A DNA stretch of 64,000 nucleotides from Okapia johnstoni (GCA_024291935.2 CM044315.1:54410385-54474384), one strand, 5' to 3'; positions 11,068 through 22,824 are shown, counted from the stretch's first letter. Numbers and translations: made by a program. Notes: generated by a model from the letters alone, not told the origin.

Positions 11068-11280
11068 TGGGCTTCCCTAGTGACTCAGAGGGTAAAGCAT
11101 CTGCCTGCAATGCGGGAGACCTGGGTTCGATTCCTGGGTGGGGAAGATCCCCTGGAGAAGGAAATGGCAACCCACTCCAATATTCTTGCCTGGAAAACCC
11201 CATGGATGGAGAAGCCTGGTGGGCTACAGTTCATGGAGTCGCAAAGAGTCGGACACGATTGAGCGACTTCACTTTCACTT
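11068..11280 (+). mobile_element. Bov-tA SINE, well preserved
   Basis: Complete head gggcttccctagtgactcag, B box gggttcgattcc, body, and end gagcgacttcactttcac. A perfect 12 bp TSD, ttaaattagaag, lies at 11056-11067 and 11281-11292. Low divergence suggests a fairly young copy. Confidence 0.97.
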
Positions 11281-11469
11281 TTAAATTAGAAGCTAGGTTA
11301 AGATAGGCATATTTTTGGTTAAACGGTGAAAAATAAAGTTAGTATGTAGAACACAAAATAGGTTAGAGATAACTAAAATCTAGTCAAGATGATCTGACTA
11401 GAGAAATGTGCTGATTTCTAGCATTGTCAAGTTTTCTCTCCCTAAATAGGTTGAGAATAGCTCAGCTAA

Positions 11470-11635
11470 TGCAATTTTAGATCTTATTTAATCCTCACAA
11501 CAAGATGGGAATTATGATCCTCATTTTACAAATGAGGAAACTTGGGCTCAGAGAAGTAAAATAAATGCCCAGGTGACAGAGTCATCATTTGGACTTTGGT
11601 ATATCTTCCCCCAAGGTTTGTGCTCTTAAACACTC
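11470..11635 (-). mobile_element. MIR SINE
   Basis: Good antisense MIR: tcttatttaatcctcacaac, cattttacaaatgaggaaac, gggctcagagaagtaaa, cccaggtgacagagtc. One of the better preserved MIRs here. Confidence 0.8.
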
Positions 11636-11637
11636 TA

Positions 11638-11790
11638 ATGTGGGAGACCTGGGTTCGATCCCTGGGTTGGGAAGATACCCTGGAGAAGGGAACAGCTACC
11701 CACTACAGTATTCAGCCTGAAGAATTCCATGGACAATCCATGGACAGTCCATGGGGTCGAAAGAGTCACATCACTGAGTGACTTTCACTC
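11638..11790 (+). mobile_element. Bov-tA SINE, 5'-truncated
   Basis: Starts at tgtgggagacctgggttcgatccctgg and continues through gaagataccctggagaagg. A local duplication, ccatggacaatccatggacagtccatgg, lies near 11738-11757. No clear TSD. Confidence 0.85.
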
Positions 11791-11795
11791 ATACC

Positions 11796-13309
11796 ACAGC
11801 CCAAGCCTTACACAAGATCTGACTTTATATATCTCCAAGCAGTGCCCAGGAGATCTCCAAAGCTAGACACATATCGGTGTCTGTTACAAATTAACAATAA
11901 CATTGGAATTCAACAAAGTGCATTTTCAGAAGAGAAATACACCATCACTCTGACAATCCAAAAACATTTTTAAGTGTTAAGTGCATTTTGCCAATCATAA
12001 AATGAAGATGAATCATATTCTTGACTTTATATTAAAAGTAAGTATCCTTTTTTGCATGATTTTTTTCTAAAATTATTAATAATATGCTGATGATTCACAA
12101 CCCCTTGTAATATCACCTTTGGCCTACCATTTTTTATCACTGTATTATGATAAAAACTGTCTCTGAGTTAAAGCATGTTCCTCTGGAGGAATGTTATTAT
12201 GGTCTGCAAAAATAGCACTCAGTTATTTTTGAAGAATTATTTTTTCCATCTGTTCAAATCTAGTCTATATTTGTTATCCTGAAACAGGTTAACATTACCT
12301 TACCAGAATTCCTGGCTTTAAAGGACTTAGTCCCTTCCCTGATCCTTTATTAAATGACCTGAATCTGTTTTGCTTTTTTAACAAGTTTTGCCTGACTGTT
12401 GTTTTAGTCACGCAAAAAATGATAACCCAAGAGTTTTAAAAATACTGTACAGATTGCACACGGGGAGGCTGGCAGTCTTTCACGCAGTGTTCATTCTCGG
12501 CAGCACAAATCATCACCACAATAGAGAGCCTAAAACAAAAGCCAAATGCCGCAGAAGGAGTACTTTTGCTCCTAAAAAAATTCCAACATTGGGGAGCATA
12601 CTTTCCTCTGGATGCACACGCATAATTTCCATTATTGTTAATGGGAGCTATACATGCATAACACCCATTACCGCTAATGGGAGCTAAGTGCACACACAGG
12701 GGTAGAATACAGTGAAATCTGTCTTAGAAAATCACCCAAGAGACTAGCAAAAATCAGTTGCCTGGTAGAGAATGGTTTTAAATTAAAAGCAGAACAGAAC
12801 TGAACTTGAAACCACAGGGGAACTATTTAAACTTCAGGGAGCAGTGGGAATTGGCTTCTTTCTTTCTTGCTCTATTCTGAAATCTTGTTTTCCTCATCCA
12901 TGTTCTTGATGAGAGCCAATGACCTTGTGATCTCCTAAAGAGATGATCTGGAAATGAATTTCACACCTCCACTGATTCAAATGGTCAGTTTGGGGATCCT
13001 TTGGTGGGGGAAAGAATAAAACCTCTGGATGATTATATCACAGCACATGTGAGATAGGTCCACGTGATATCTTTAATAACAGTTAATGAACCAGGAATGA
13101 AAACAGTACAGCAGTGTTATTATGGCAATTTATATCAATCATTCACTAAACATCAAAAACATCTGTTCTATTATAATGTTATTGTAAAAGTCAATGAAAG
13201 ATAAACCAGAAAGTGATTTCATCTAGCCAGCGGCCTCTAGATTTTCCTTGGGCATCTCAGGGTTTTGGAAACACAGACTATTCCTAAAATATCTTAAAAT
13301 CATAGAATT
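11796..13309. other. Unique block, no gene seen
   Basis: No mobile element is recognised. It includes the CpG-containing stretch 12440-12700 with a short tandem and inverted repeat (12621-12686). Open frames of 85-99 codons overlap on both strands there and look accidental. Confidence 0.5.
12621..12686. repeat. Two-copy tandem repeat with paired inverted TAAT/ATTA motifs
   Basis: Two 30 bp units (12621-12650, 12657-12686; period 36) match at 24 of 30 positions and both end taatgggagcta. Each unit contains ccatta, four bases, then taatgg, so each is itself a small inverted repeat. ATTA/TAAT is the core recognised by many homeodomain proteins. Any regulatory role is inference. Confidence 0.6.
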
Positions 13310-13445
13310 TTGTCCTAATTCAGTCTCTTCATTTTGCAGACAAGGAAACTACAGAGAAATCGAGTGTTTTTCCCCCAAAGTCACAGAGTACCAAAGGCAG
13401 ATCTTGGACCCAGAATCCAGAATTTTCCTTACTCCAGATCCACTG
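13310..13445 (-). mobile_element. MIR SINE fragment
   Basis: cttcattttgcagacaaggaaactacagag followed by aaagtcacagag, ggcagatcttggacccagaatcc is antisense MIR. Confidence 0.65.
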
Positions 13446-14186
13446 GTTCTAATGTTCAAAAGCCCAAAACTCTGAAAGACTTTCATCTTTTTTGGCTTTG
13501 ATTGGTCTCTGAGGACCAAATGCACAGATGGGTGGTTGAATTTCAGACTCCAAAAGGGACAAATCTGGAGCTCTAGAGAAATGGGGACTTACTGTTCTGC
13601 ACGTTACTCAAGTGACTACATGCTCCAGTTATTTCCAAAAATAGTTTCAAATACAAATTTCAACAAGTACTTTAAAGAGGCAGAAACAAAATACACAGGG
13701 GAAATGGAAAGTTCATTACCTCATGTTTAGAAATGAAGAATGGAAATGTTGTGCTTGGGATGATTTTTCTGTTCAGTATCCCATTTCCTAGGAAATCTTT
13801 CTAAGACTGATTACAGAACACAAGCCATAAAGTTATTTTTGTTCACCTGTGTCATGTATGTGACATGAGTTTGGTTATGATTCATACACAGATGTAGTCA
13901 GCCTTGTTTTGACCTAGCTCTCCCAGAAATGGACAGGAGCAGACAGAAAACAACATTGGGGACTGTTTTGCAAGAACTGTCAGTTTACAAAAACCCATGT
14001 TACTTCTTTCTTGCTCTTTTCCTATGGAAGGTGTCCTAGCTGTCACCCCCTTTCCCTCACAGGCAAAAATATCATGCCTACAGGACAACAGCAGCTCAGT
14101 GGAATAGTCAGAAATGAATGAAGTTCCATTACAACCCAGATATTCTACATATCCTGGGTTATGATTTTACAATAATGATAATCCTT
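13446..14186. other. Unique sequence, no gene seen
   Basis: No family or coding exon is recognised. Confidence 0.5.
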
Positions 14187-14196
14187 TCTATATACT

Positions 14197-14406
14197 GGTG
14201 GCTCAGATGGTAAAGCCTCTGCCTGAAATGTGGGAGACCTGGGTTCACCCCCTGGGTAGGGAAGATCCCCTGGAGAAGGAAATGGCACCCCACTCCAGTA
14301 CCCTTGCTTGGGAAATCCCATGGACAGAGGAGCCTGGTAGGCTACAGTTCATGGGGTCACAAAGAGTCGGACACGACTGAGCGACTTCGCTTTCAGTTTT
14401 CACTTG
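14197..14406 (+). mobile_element. Bov-tA SINE
   Basis: Starts ggtggctcagatggtaaagc (the first few consensus bases are missing), with gagacctgggttcacccc as a decayed B box, and ends gagcgacttcgctttcag. A 10 bp TSD, tctatatact, is at 14187-14196 and 14407-14416. Confidence 0.95.
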
Positions 14407-14518
14407 TCTATATACTTATTTGGGATTGACGGCCCCGCTGATTCAAATCACCAAAATGGGGCAGTTTGATGAGAGAAGTCTGCCCTCAGCTAACTACTGT
14501 CAGTCTAGTTATAAATTT

Positions 14519-14676
14519 CAAGCAGAAGAATAAAAAGGATGGCAGTACTGGGAGGGAGAGGAATGAAAGAAAAGAAAGACAATGAGAAATAAAGACTGGA
14601 ATGACAAGAGAAGCAGCAGGAAAAAGAGGATATAGATGAAGGGAGTAGAAAAAGTAGAGGAAAGCAGAGAACAGGG
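14519..14676 (+). repeat. Purine-rich tract
   Basis: The plus strand is strongly purine-biased for about 150 bases (gggagggagaggaatg, aaagaaaagaaagac, aagagaagcagcagg). It gives rise to several serine/phenylalanine-rich spurious frames on the minus strand. No gene is supported. Confidence 0.7.
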
Positions 14677-14714
14677 CATGGTAATATTTGGGGTGCCCCA
14701 GCATGAAGCAGGTA

Positions 14715-15950
14715 TGTTGGACTGCAAAGAATAAAGACTTTGGAGCCTGAATAGCTAGGTTTTACTTTCATTTTGGTTTTTATTCTATACGTGGCATTGG
14801 ACAAACTAAGTAAATCTGCTGTTCTCTCAGCCTCATATTTTGTCAGAGAAGGATAAAATCTACCTGTCTTACATCACAGGGATGTTGTATGATGAGTAAT
14901 GCATTCAGTTCAGTTCGGTCACTCAGTCGTGTCTGACTCTTTGTGACCACATGGACTACAGCACACCAGGCCTCCCTGTTCATCACCAGCTCTCAGACCT
15001 TACTCAACCTATGTCCATCGAGTCGGTGATGCCATCCAACCATCTCATCCTCTGTCATCCCCTTCTCCTCCCACCTTCAATCTTTCCCAGCAACAGAGTC
15101 TTTTCAAATGAGTCAGCTGTTCGCATCAGGTGGCCAAAGTATTAGAGCTTCAGCTTCAACATCAGTCCTTACAATGAATACTCAGGACTGATTTCCTTTA
15201 GGATGGACTGGTTTGATCTCTTTGCAGTCCAAGGGACTCTCAAGAGTCTTCTCCAACACCACAGTTCCAAAGCATTAGTTCTTCAGCACTCAGCTTTCTT
15301 TATAGTCCAACTCTCAACATCCATACATGATTACTGGAAAAACCATAGCCTTGACTAGTTGGACCTTTGTTGGCAAAGTAATGTCTCTGCTTTTTAATAT
15401 ACTGTCCAGGTTGGTCATAACTTTTCTTCCAAGGAGCAAGTGTCTTTTAATTTCATGGCTTCAGTCACCATCTGCAGTGATTTTGGAGACCAAAAACATA
15501 AAGTCTGCCACTATTTCCACTGTTTCCCCATCTATTTGCCATGATGTGATGGGACTGGGTGCCATGATCTTAGTTTTCTGAATGTTGAGCTTTAAGCCAA
15601 TTTTTTCACTCTCTTCTTTCACTTTCACCAAGAGGCTCTTTAGTTCTTCTTTACTTTCTGCCATAAGGGTGGTGTCATCTGCATATCTGAGGTTATTGAT
15701 ATTTCTCCTAGCATTCTTGATTCCAGCTTGTGCTTTATCAAGCCAAGCATTTCTCATGATGTACTCTGCATATAAGTTAAATAAGCAGGTGACAATATGC
15801 AGCCTTGACATACTCCTTTTCCTATTTGGAACGAGTTTGTTGTTCCATGTCCAGTTCTAACTGTTGCTTCTTGACCTACATACACATTTCACAAGAGTAA
15901 TGCATTAAGACACTTCATAAACTATAAAGAGCTGTGATATAGAGTCCTAG
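14715..15950 (+). mobile_element. MIR SINE split by a BovB
   Basis: Left part 14715-14905: ggagcctgaatagctagg, gcattggacaaactaag, ctcagcctcatattttgtc, ttacatcacagggatgttgtatgatg, in MIR order. The right part resumes at about 15895 with gagtaatgcattaagacacttc. The break is exactly at the BovB TSD. Confidence 0.65.
14906..15894 (-). mobile_element. BovB LINE, antisense, inserted in MIR
   Basis: The 3' end lies at 14906 (cagttcagttcggtcactcag). The element is 5'-truncated in the RT domain. The longest frame (15461-15811, minus) includes the [14 protein letters not shown] block and the QKTKIMA segment, but flanking parts are broken. A perfect 12 bp TSD, gagtaatgcatt, lies at 14894-14905 and 15895-15906. 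It cannot move on its own because it lacks the endonuclease and the N-terminal RT. Confidence 0.96.
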
Positions 15951-16499
15951 GATTCTGACTATTTAACAAAGCAGATGATCAGAGAAAGAGTCACGCTGAC
16001 GAGATAATCATTGCCCAGGTATCAGAAGATATCTTAATAGCCTCTGACCATCAGTCTAACTTTCTAGGTGTACCTTTACCCCTACTCTATTCTATGAGAA
16101 AAGCAACCCAGAGGAGATCCAAAACTTGGTGCCAATCAATCAGTCTACTCTACTGTGTCCACGCCAGGGGACAAGTCCCTGGATGAAGGGCAAAGGCCTT
16201 GGATTGGAGTTGAAGTCATTTCTGCTGACTCTACAAAACACTGACTGCAACTTCATTGAGACACAACTACAGGCAGGGAGAGATCCAAAGTGCCAGTGGT
16301 GATTCAGAGAGTCAAAAAACCTGTTCTGAAGGTACGTAAGTCTCACTGACTTTTCCCAGTCTTTGCAAAAAAACATGCAGGGTCCTAATTCATTCTCTAG
16401 AATCTGGAAATAATGGTTTGTTATTTTTGTGACCTATAATACACACTAGCTTTTGTTGAGCCTCTTTTATACATTACATGATATATTTTCATTATTCAT
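15951..16499. other. Unique sequence, no gene seen
   Basis: No repeat family or coding exon is recognised. Confidence 0.5.
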
Positions 16500-16625
16500 T
16501 TTTTTCCTCTATCAAACAGAAACCTCTTTGAGTACAATATCACTGTGTCTTCCTGTTGCTGTTAATCTCTATGGCCTAGCACAGTACAGAGACTATAGGA
16601 GGAGCTCAGTAATATTTAATTGCTT
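16500..16625 (+). mobile_element. L2 LINE 3' end, diverged
   Basis: cctctttgagtacaatatcactgtgtc, then ggcctagcacagtacagagactataggagg and a ctcagtaatatttaattgc end fit the L2 terminus. Confidence 0.55.
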
Positions 16626-17130
16626 TATTTACATATATGTTTATTTACCTGTCTTCCAATAGATAAAAGATCATGTAGACATAAGCCATCTTATATAGGC
16701 ATAGACCAGCACATATTTACATTTTAAAATAGTTATATAATTGATCATTTGCATAGTAAATTAACCCATCTGAATATAAACAAGTGTCCACAAAGCCAAC
16801 TAGAAAGAATAATGTGTTCTATAATAAGTATGAATTCTTGCCAAACAGTGTTAGAACATATAATAATCATGCTCCTAAAACCCATCTTGTAGCTCTTAAA
16901 AAAGACAAAGGAATAGTGATTTGATCTTCAACACAAATTCCTGTGTAAATATCTTCTATGAGGAAATATTGAGATTCTTGTTTTGTTTCTAAGAAAGATT
17001 ATTTCTTGCAATTCTGTTTAATGGTTTATTTGCTTTGATTTGGAGCTGACACTTTTCCTTTCATTAATAAGCTTTGCATAAACTATGCAACTGCTATTTA
17101 TCCATCTGTTTTAGAGACTTTAAGAACACT
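16626..17130. other. Unique AT-rich sequence
   Basis: Nothing recognisable. Confidence 0.5.
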
Positions 17131-17135
17131 GCTAT

Positions 17136-17258
17136 GGAATTCCTTGACTGTCCAGCGGTTTGGACTCTGTGCTTCCACTCCCAGGGCCCATGTTCGATCC
17201 CTGGTGGGGGAACTAAGATCTCACAAGCCATGAGGCGTAGCCAAAAACAAAAAAAAAA
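17136..17258 (+). mobile_element. CHR-type tRNA-derived SINE, short
   Basis: Head ggaattccttgactgtccagcgg, then gggcccatgttcgatccctgg (B box), then ggggaactaagatctcacaagcc and an A-rich end. This is the short tRNA-Glu SINE type of cetartiodactyls. Confidence 0.8.
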
Positions 17259-17259
17259 T

Positions 17260-17458
17260 GGCTGTATTTAAAACAGATAGCCAATAGTGTATAGCACAGG
17301 GAATGCTGCTCAATATTCTGTAATAACCTAAATGGGAAAAGAATATGAAAAAGAATAGATACATTTATATGTATAACTGGTTCATTTTTGCTATACACCT
17401 GAGACTAATACAACATTGTAAATCAACTATGCTCTCCAATATAAAATTTTAAAAATTT
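17260..17458 (+). mobile_element. L1 LINE 3' terminus (ruminant-type)
   Basis: Contains the L1 3' UTR string gctcaatattctgtaataacc, aatgggaaaagaatatgaaaaag, cacctgagactaatacaacattg and ends in an AT-rich tail. The same terminus recurs at 22665-22815. Confidence 0.85.
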
Positions 17459-17529
17459 TTAATGTTTTCTTTGTGTAGGAAGATAGCACTATTTCTTCCC
17501 TCTTAGTTTATTATGTAGTGAAAGAAATA

Positions 17530-17940
17530 CACTCCCATATCAAAAGATGTGAGTGTGCATTCCAGCTTTAATGTTTTGTCAACATGTGATTTGGCAAATT
17601 GCTAATTTTGCTAATCTCGCTGACCCTCCACTTCTTATCTGTAACTTTTTTCTTCCAAGAATTGAATGAGAGAACATCTGATATAAATGTTGTCTGTACC
17701 CTACAAAGGACCATAAAAAGATTCATTAGTAATAGTTATAATAATAGATACCTTTTGTTTAATATCTACTGGAAATTAGAAATGGAGCATCCAATGTTTC
17801 TAACTCTTATAAAATTATGCAATAGGGGTATTATTTCTCCATTTAACAGGTGAGAAAATGAGGTTTAGGGAGTTTAATTAAGTAACATGTCCAGAATCAA
17901 GCAGTGATAAGAGGGACGAGCCAGAATTTTAAACCTAAAT
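17530..17940. mobile_element. Two MIR fragments in opposite orientation
   Basis: 17530-17700 reads as sense MIR (catgtgatttggcaaattgc, cctccacttcttatctgtaac, ttgaatgagagaac). 17790-17940 reads as antisense MIR (ccatttaacaggtgagaaaatgagg, agtaacatgtccagaatcaagc). Both are diverged. Confidence 0.5.
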
Positions 17941-18639
17941 TGACTGATTCAAATGTCAAAAGAAAAATATTCCACTGGAATTCAGATGAGCTGTTCACAA
18001 TTTGTAGTCAAACTTCTTGCACTGTGTTCCCTTTTTTAAAATTTTCTTTTCCTTTATCAATATGATTTTCAATATCCTTTATTTTTATAACTTTGGAAAG
18101 GGCCATCTGGATATAATCTGCAATACATTTTGTCACCTTTAAAGTCTCTCCTTCCATTTGATATATAGGATTCATGTAATGTTAATGTTCATGTGATCAA
18201 CTTTAGTTTTAGTGGACATTGGAAAGAACATGTATAGATACAAACAATATCTTATGTGGCCAGAGATTAAGAATGGTCAGATCCATGAGGGAAATTTTCC
18301 AGGTATTTTTGAGTAGACACTGCATGCCATAAGGCCACAATATGAAGACAAGATTACTGAATGGTACTTTTAAGGACAAATTTCTGAGATGAGAATGAAT
18401 CCTAAATTCACAAGTTGATTTTCCCCAGATCTTTTGAATGTCCTCATTGTTTGTCATGGGATGTGGGTTAATATGGTTTAGGGAAACAAGCTAAAGTATA
18501 AGCTAAGTAAAAGCCTTTACAGTGAAGAAATCTCATAGATATTAACATCATCAATGGGATGAAGTAACACAATATAGTTCCCTAAATAATATACCTTAAA
18601 GGATATTGTATCATACCATCTGTGTAATATTAACTAATT
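17941..18639. other. Unique AT-rich sequence
   Basis: No gene or clear repeat. Confidence 0.5.
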
Positions 18640-19190
18640 ATGAAGAAACATTCAGGCAAATTTAAATTGAAGGTCACTCTACAGAACTGGTCTGAACTCT
18701 TCAAAAATAGTAATGCTGTAAATTATCAAAAAAAAAAAAAAGGCAGAAGAAATAATTTAAAGAAACCAAAAGAGACACACAACCAAATTCAGTGCCTAAT
18801 TTCTGTTGGATCCTGGATCAAAAAAAGAACATTTTAAGACAACTAGGAAAGTCTGAAGATGGATTATATATTTGAAATACTGTAACAATGTTAAATATTT
18901 ACAGTATGATAATTATATCATGCTTTGTTGCTATTAAGTGAAAATTCTTGTGCTTAAAAATACATCCTAAATATTTATGGGAGAACTGTCTTGAGGTCTG
19001 CAACCAGACTTCAAATACCTGAGTTTTAAAAATGTATATTTTTATAAATATGATTGTATATATTTATATAATGAAAGAGAGAAGATAAAATGTGGCAAAC
19101 TACAATTGATTAATCTAGATAAAGTATATTCTCACACTTTTTGTGAAGGGTTGAAATTTTTTAATTTGAAAATTTTCAAATTAAAAAGTT
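18640..19190 (+). mobile_element. Old L1 (L1M-type) 3' UTR
   Basis: The order acagaactggtctgaactcttc, aagagacacacaaccaaattcag, ggatcctggatcaaaaaaag, caatgttaaatatttacag, gtcttgaggtctgcaacc, then gggttgaaattttt resembles the 3' UTR of old mammalian L1. A perfect 30 bp palindrome lies in its last part (19158-19187). Confidence 0.65.
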
Positions 19191-19375
19191 GGGGGGCATA
19201 AAGGCTGTATGTATTATGAAACTGTTTATATACTGACATGACAGAAAACCATGATTTAGTCAAAAAACATAAAAACAAATGGTTGTGTATAAAAAACGAG
19301 AACATATGCATACATACATAATGATCAAATTTTATAAAAATCATATACACATATATTTGCATATTAAAAAGAAAC

Positions 19376-19949
19376 CACTGTGGACGCTGACTGCAGCCAT
19401 GAACTTAAAAGATGCTTTCTGCTTGAAAGAAAAGCAATGACAAACATAGACAGTGTATTATAAAGCAGAGACATCATTTTGCCTACAAAGGTCTGTATAG
19501 TCAAAGCTATGCTTTTTCCAGTAGTCATGTATGAATGTGAGAGCTGTACAATAAAAAAGGCTGAGCACCGAAGAATTTATGCCTTTGAACTGTGGTGCTG
19601 GAGAAGACTCTTGAGAGTCCCTTGGACAGAAAGGAGATCAAACCAGTCAATTCTAAAGGAAATCAACACTGAATATTCACTGGAAGGACTAATGCTGAAA
19701 CTGAAGCTCCAATATTTTGGCCATCTGATGTGAAGAGCCGACTCATTGGAAAAGACCCTGATGCTGAGAAAGATTGAAAGCAGAGGAGAAGGGGTCAACA
19801 GAGGATGAGATGGTTGGATGGCATCACCGACTCAATGGACATGAGTTTGAGCAAACTCCAGGAGACAGTGAAGGACGGGGAGGCCTGGTGTGCTGCAGTG
19901 CATGGGGTCACAAAGAGTCAGATACAACTGAGTGACTGAACAACAACAT
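19376..19949 (+). mobile_element. BovB LINE 3' fragment
   Basis: Starts at gacgctgactgcagccatg and runs to gtgactgaacaacaaca. A frame at 19479-19733 keeps the MYECESCTIKKAEHRR and [14 protein letters not shown] blocks of the RT C-terminal region. It lacks the RT active site. Confidence 0.93.
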
Positions 19950-21004
19950 ATGTTTTTGGGAAAAAAAAAATCCATCCATTCTCACTTTTGCTTTTTTTGA
20001 CCACAATTGAAAAAGGGCTAGTCAAATTGTGGATAATGGCAAGCCTTCTCTTTCATGTTTTGTTCAGTGAATACCAACCATCTTTTATGGGATCAAATTC
20101 ATGCTTTGGGGTTTATTATCATTGGGCCTTGAGAAGTAGAACTAACCAGCCCAAGAGAATAAATTGGGAGATGTCATTAATTGAAGGGTATGAAGCAAAA
20201 GCATGTCCAAACATAAGTTAATGTATTATATCCCTGGGCAGAAATCGAAATATGTGCTTTTTCAGATGTAACATCTTAATTGGGCTACCTGATGGGAGGT
20301 TAAATAAATGTACACTAAACCTCATTACTACTCAGTTGTCAAATACCCTCCCCGAAACATGACTAAAACTAGCAGTGAGGAGTGCAACCCAGAATCATGA
20401 GAGACTTAAAGGTTCTCTTTCGCAACACTATTTGCAACATAGAATTTTAAGTGGTCCCATTAGAACAACTACACTCTTACTATAATCCAAGAGTTTTAAG
20501 TACAGAGCTGGGTTTTAAAAATCCCTTTTCCATAGAATAATCCATTTCAAATGATCTGGAAATTATCTGTGACAATACATTTCTGATAAAATGCCACTGT
20601 TGAATGAAGCCTAACCACGTGGCACAAAAACAAATTCTATATCTTAGCATGAGGTTCGAAATTTTTCTGGCATGAAATTGTTCTGAAAAGGAGAGATTAT
20701 TTTCCCCTACCCATCCCCCAAACTTCTCCCAAATCCCTGTAAAAGATCACACTGCTCATAATAAAGATACATGTATAAAGATGAATGCCACGGAATACCA
20801 TAAGCCACTAAAACTTTCCAAAATAAAGATGATACTTAAATGAAGATTAATTCAAAATTTGCCATGACTACATCTTCCAAGCTTCAGTGAATGAGCTGCC
20901 CACACTTTCTTTGTTTTCTGCAAGTCAGCTACCTGGTTACTGGTGGTTCTAATCATCTATGCTGCTCTACAACCAGTAGAGAGAAATACAATGGCACATG
21001 TCAC
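19950..21004. other. Unique sequence, no gene seen
   Basis: No repeat recognised and no credible exon. Confidence 0.5.
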
Positions 21005-22379
21005 TATGCTACTGGAATTCCTTCTGTCAGCAAATGTTGATAGAGCCTCTACTTTGTGCCAGGTCCATGGGGGATTAACCTAGTTAAAAAGACAAACCCT
21101 GTATTTCAGGTATTCATTGTCTAGTATGGAAGAGCACAGAAAAAGAAACAATTGCAATATAGTGTGATAAGGGTTAAAAATGGTAAAAATACAATGTGCA
21201 ATGGAAAAACTTAAGAGGGATATCTGGTCTTTTCAGGTGACGTTAGTGGTAAAGAACCTGCCTGTCAATGAAGGAGACACAAGAGACATGGGTTTGATTC
21301 CTGGGTTGGAAACATCCCTGGAGAAGGAAATGGCAACCCATTCCAGTATTTTTGGCTGGAAAATTTCATGGACAGAGGAGCCTGGTGGGCTACAGTCCAT
21401 GAGGCAGCAAAGAGTCAGGCATGACTGAGCTCACACACACACACACAAAGAATATCTAACTCAGGATGAATCAAGTTAAAAATCTATAAAGGAAGCACTG
21501 AGTTGAGACCTGAAGTGGGATAAATAATAGGATTAAAGAAAAACAAAATTATGGCAAGGGCAATGCCCATGGGGTAAGACCAAGAGTGTCAAATTTGTAG
21601 AAATTCCACTGATTCACAGTTTAGTTTTCAAGGTGAGGTGGGAGGTCTTAGTGAGAAATAAAACAAGACATGTGCATTTACAAGGTAATAGAAGACTTGC
21701 AAACTGCTTTACAGACTTTGAATTTTATTTTAAAGGCATGTGGAGCACAGAAAGATTTTAAGCTGGTAAGTCACAGGATCATCTTGGCATTTGGAAAATC
21801 ACTCTGGCTGAGATACAAAGAACAGATTGGACTGAGGTACAATGGGACGCCAAATGGCTGGTTATAAAAAGGCTATTGCAGCAACTCAGAAGCAATAGAA
21901 TGAAGAAAAGGAGATGAATCTGAAAAATATTTAGGAAGTAATTTTGACAGGTCTTAGTGATTGTCCAATGTGAAAAATGAGGACCAAAGAAGAGTCAAAG
22001 AGTAGAATCAAGTCTCTGGCATAAGAAATTGAATATGTTGGATAAGCAAACAAGGATGAAAGAGAAAGGGTATGGAATCATGGAGGATTATCTTTAAAAT
22101 AAGATTTATAGTTCCAATTTCACTGAGAGATGTGAAAACAAGGAAGAAATGGTTTAATGCAATAAGTTTGTAGGTGAGGTGGCAGAACTTTGAAGTAGTT
22201 CTAATATAATGAATTCTTTTTATTAAGTCAGAAACAAAGTCATCTACTGAGAGGAAGAGAGACAGAAACTATGAATGTTTGAATAGAGTGGATAAAAAGT
22301 GGTGCAGGATCCTAGAAGGAACGTAGATTGATTGATCCATTTGAGGTTTGGAGGTCATGAAATTAATTGGCATTAATAC
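21005..22379 (-). mobile_element. Long antisense L2 LINE tract
   Basis: In order: ctctactttgtgccagg (terminus), gcaatatagtgtgataagggtt, ttgaattttattttaaaggcatg, aaatcactctggctgagatac, aaaaggctattgcagcaactcag, aagtaattttgacaggtcttagtg, aagaagagtcaaagagtagaatcaag. This is the complement of the L2 3' UTR and the end of ORF2. A Bov-tA interrupts it. An L1 ends it at 22392. Confidence 0.7.
21226..21447 (+). mobile_element. Bov-tA SINE with (CA)n tail
   Basis: Degraded head cttttcaggtgacgttagtgg, then ccggg-less B region gggtttgattcc, the standard body, and end gactgagctcacacacacacac. The (CA)n run (21431-21447) replaces the usual tail. It sits inside the antisense L2. Confidence 0.9.
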
Positions 22380-22391
22380 CAATCAAATGGC

Positions 22392-22824
22392 TTTGAAACA
22401 ATATGGATGGACCTAGAGATTCTCACACTGAGTGAAGTATGTCAGAGAATGACAAATACAATATGATATTGCTCACATGTGGAATCTAAAAAAAGGCTAT
22501 AAATGAACTTATCTACAAAACCGAAACAGAGTTATAGATGTAAAAAATAAACTTATGGTTACAGGGGGTAAAGCATAAATTGGGGGAGAGGCATAAATTG
22601 GAAGATTGGGATTAACACATACACTTGACTATATATAGACTAGGTAACTAATAAAGGCCTACTGCGTAACACAGGGAACTCTACTCAGTACTCTGTAACG
22701 GCCTATATGGGAAAAGAAGCTAAAAAAAGAATGGATATGTGTATAACAATTCACTTCGCTGTACACCTGAAACTAACACAACACTGTAATCAACTATACC
22801 TCAATAATATTTTTTTAAAAATAA
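22392..22824 (+). mobile_element. L1 LINE, 5'-truncated, with TSD
   Basis: Covers the end of ORF2 (atggatggacctagagattctc, gctcacatgtggaatctaa) through the 3' UTR (gaactctactcagtactctg, cacctgaaactaacacaac). A perfect 12 bp TSD, caatcaaatggc, is at 22380-22391 and 22825-22836. Low divergence from the ruminant L1 3' end indicates a lineage-specific insertion. Confidence 0.95.

Noticed and set aside
11105..11140. tRNA gene suggested by the B box ggttcgattcc
   Set aside because: The B box belongs to the tRNA-Glu-derived head of a Bov-tA. No cloverleaf or anticodon arm is preserved. The same applies to other Bov-tA and CHR copies.
12388..12693. Overlapping 85-99 codon frames on both strands
   Set aside because: They are mirror frames over a repeat-containing CpG-rich patch, without coding features. 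The DNA-level inverted repeat explains the pattern better.
14486..14804. Phenylalanine/serine-rich minus-strand frames resembling membrane proteins
   Set aside because: They are translations of the complement of a purine-rich tract, so the hydrophobic look is compositional.
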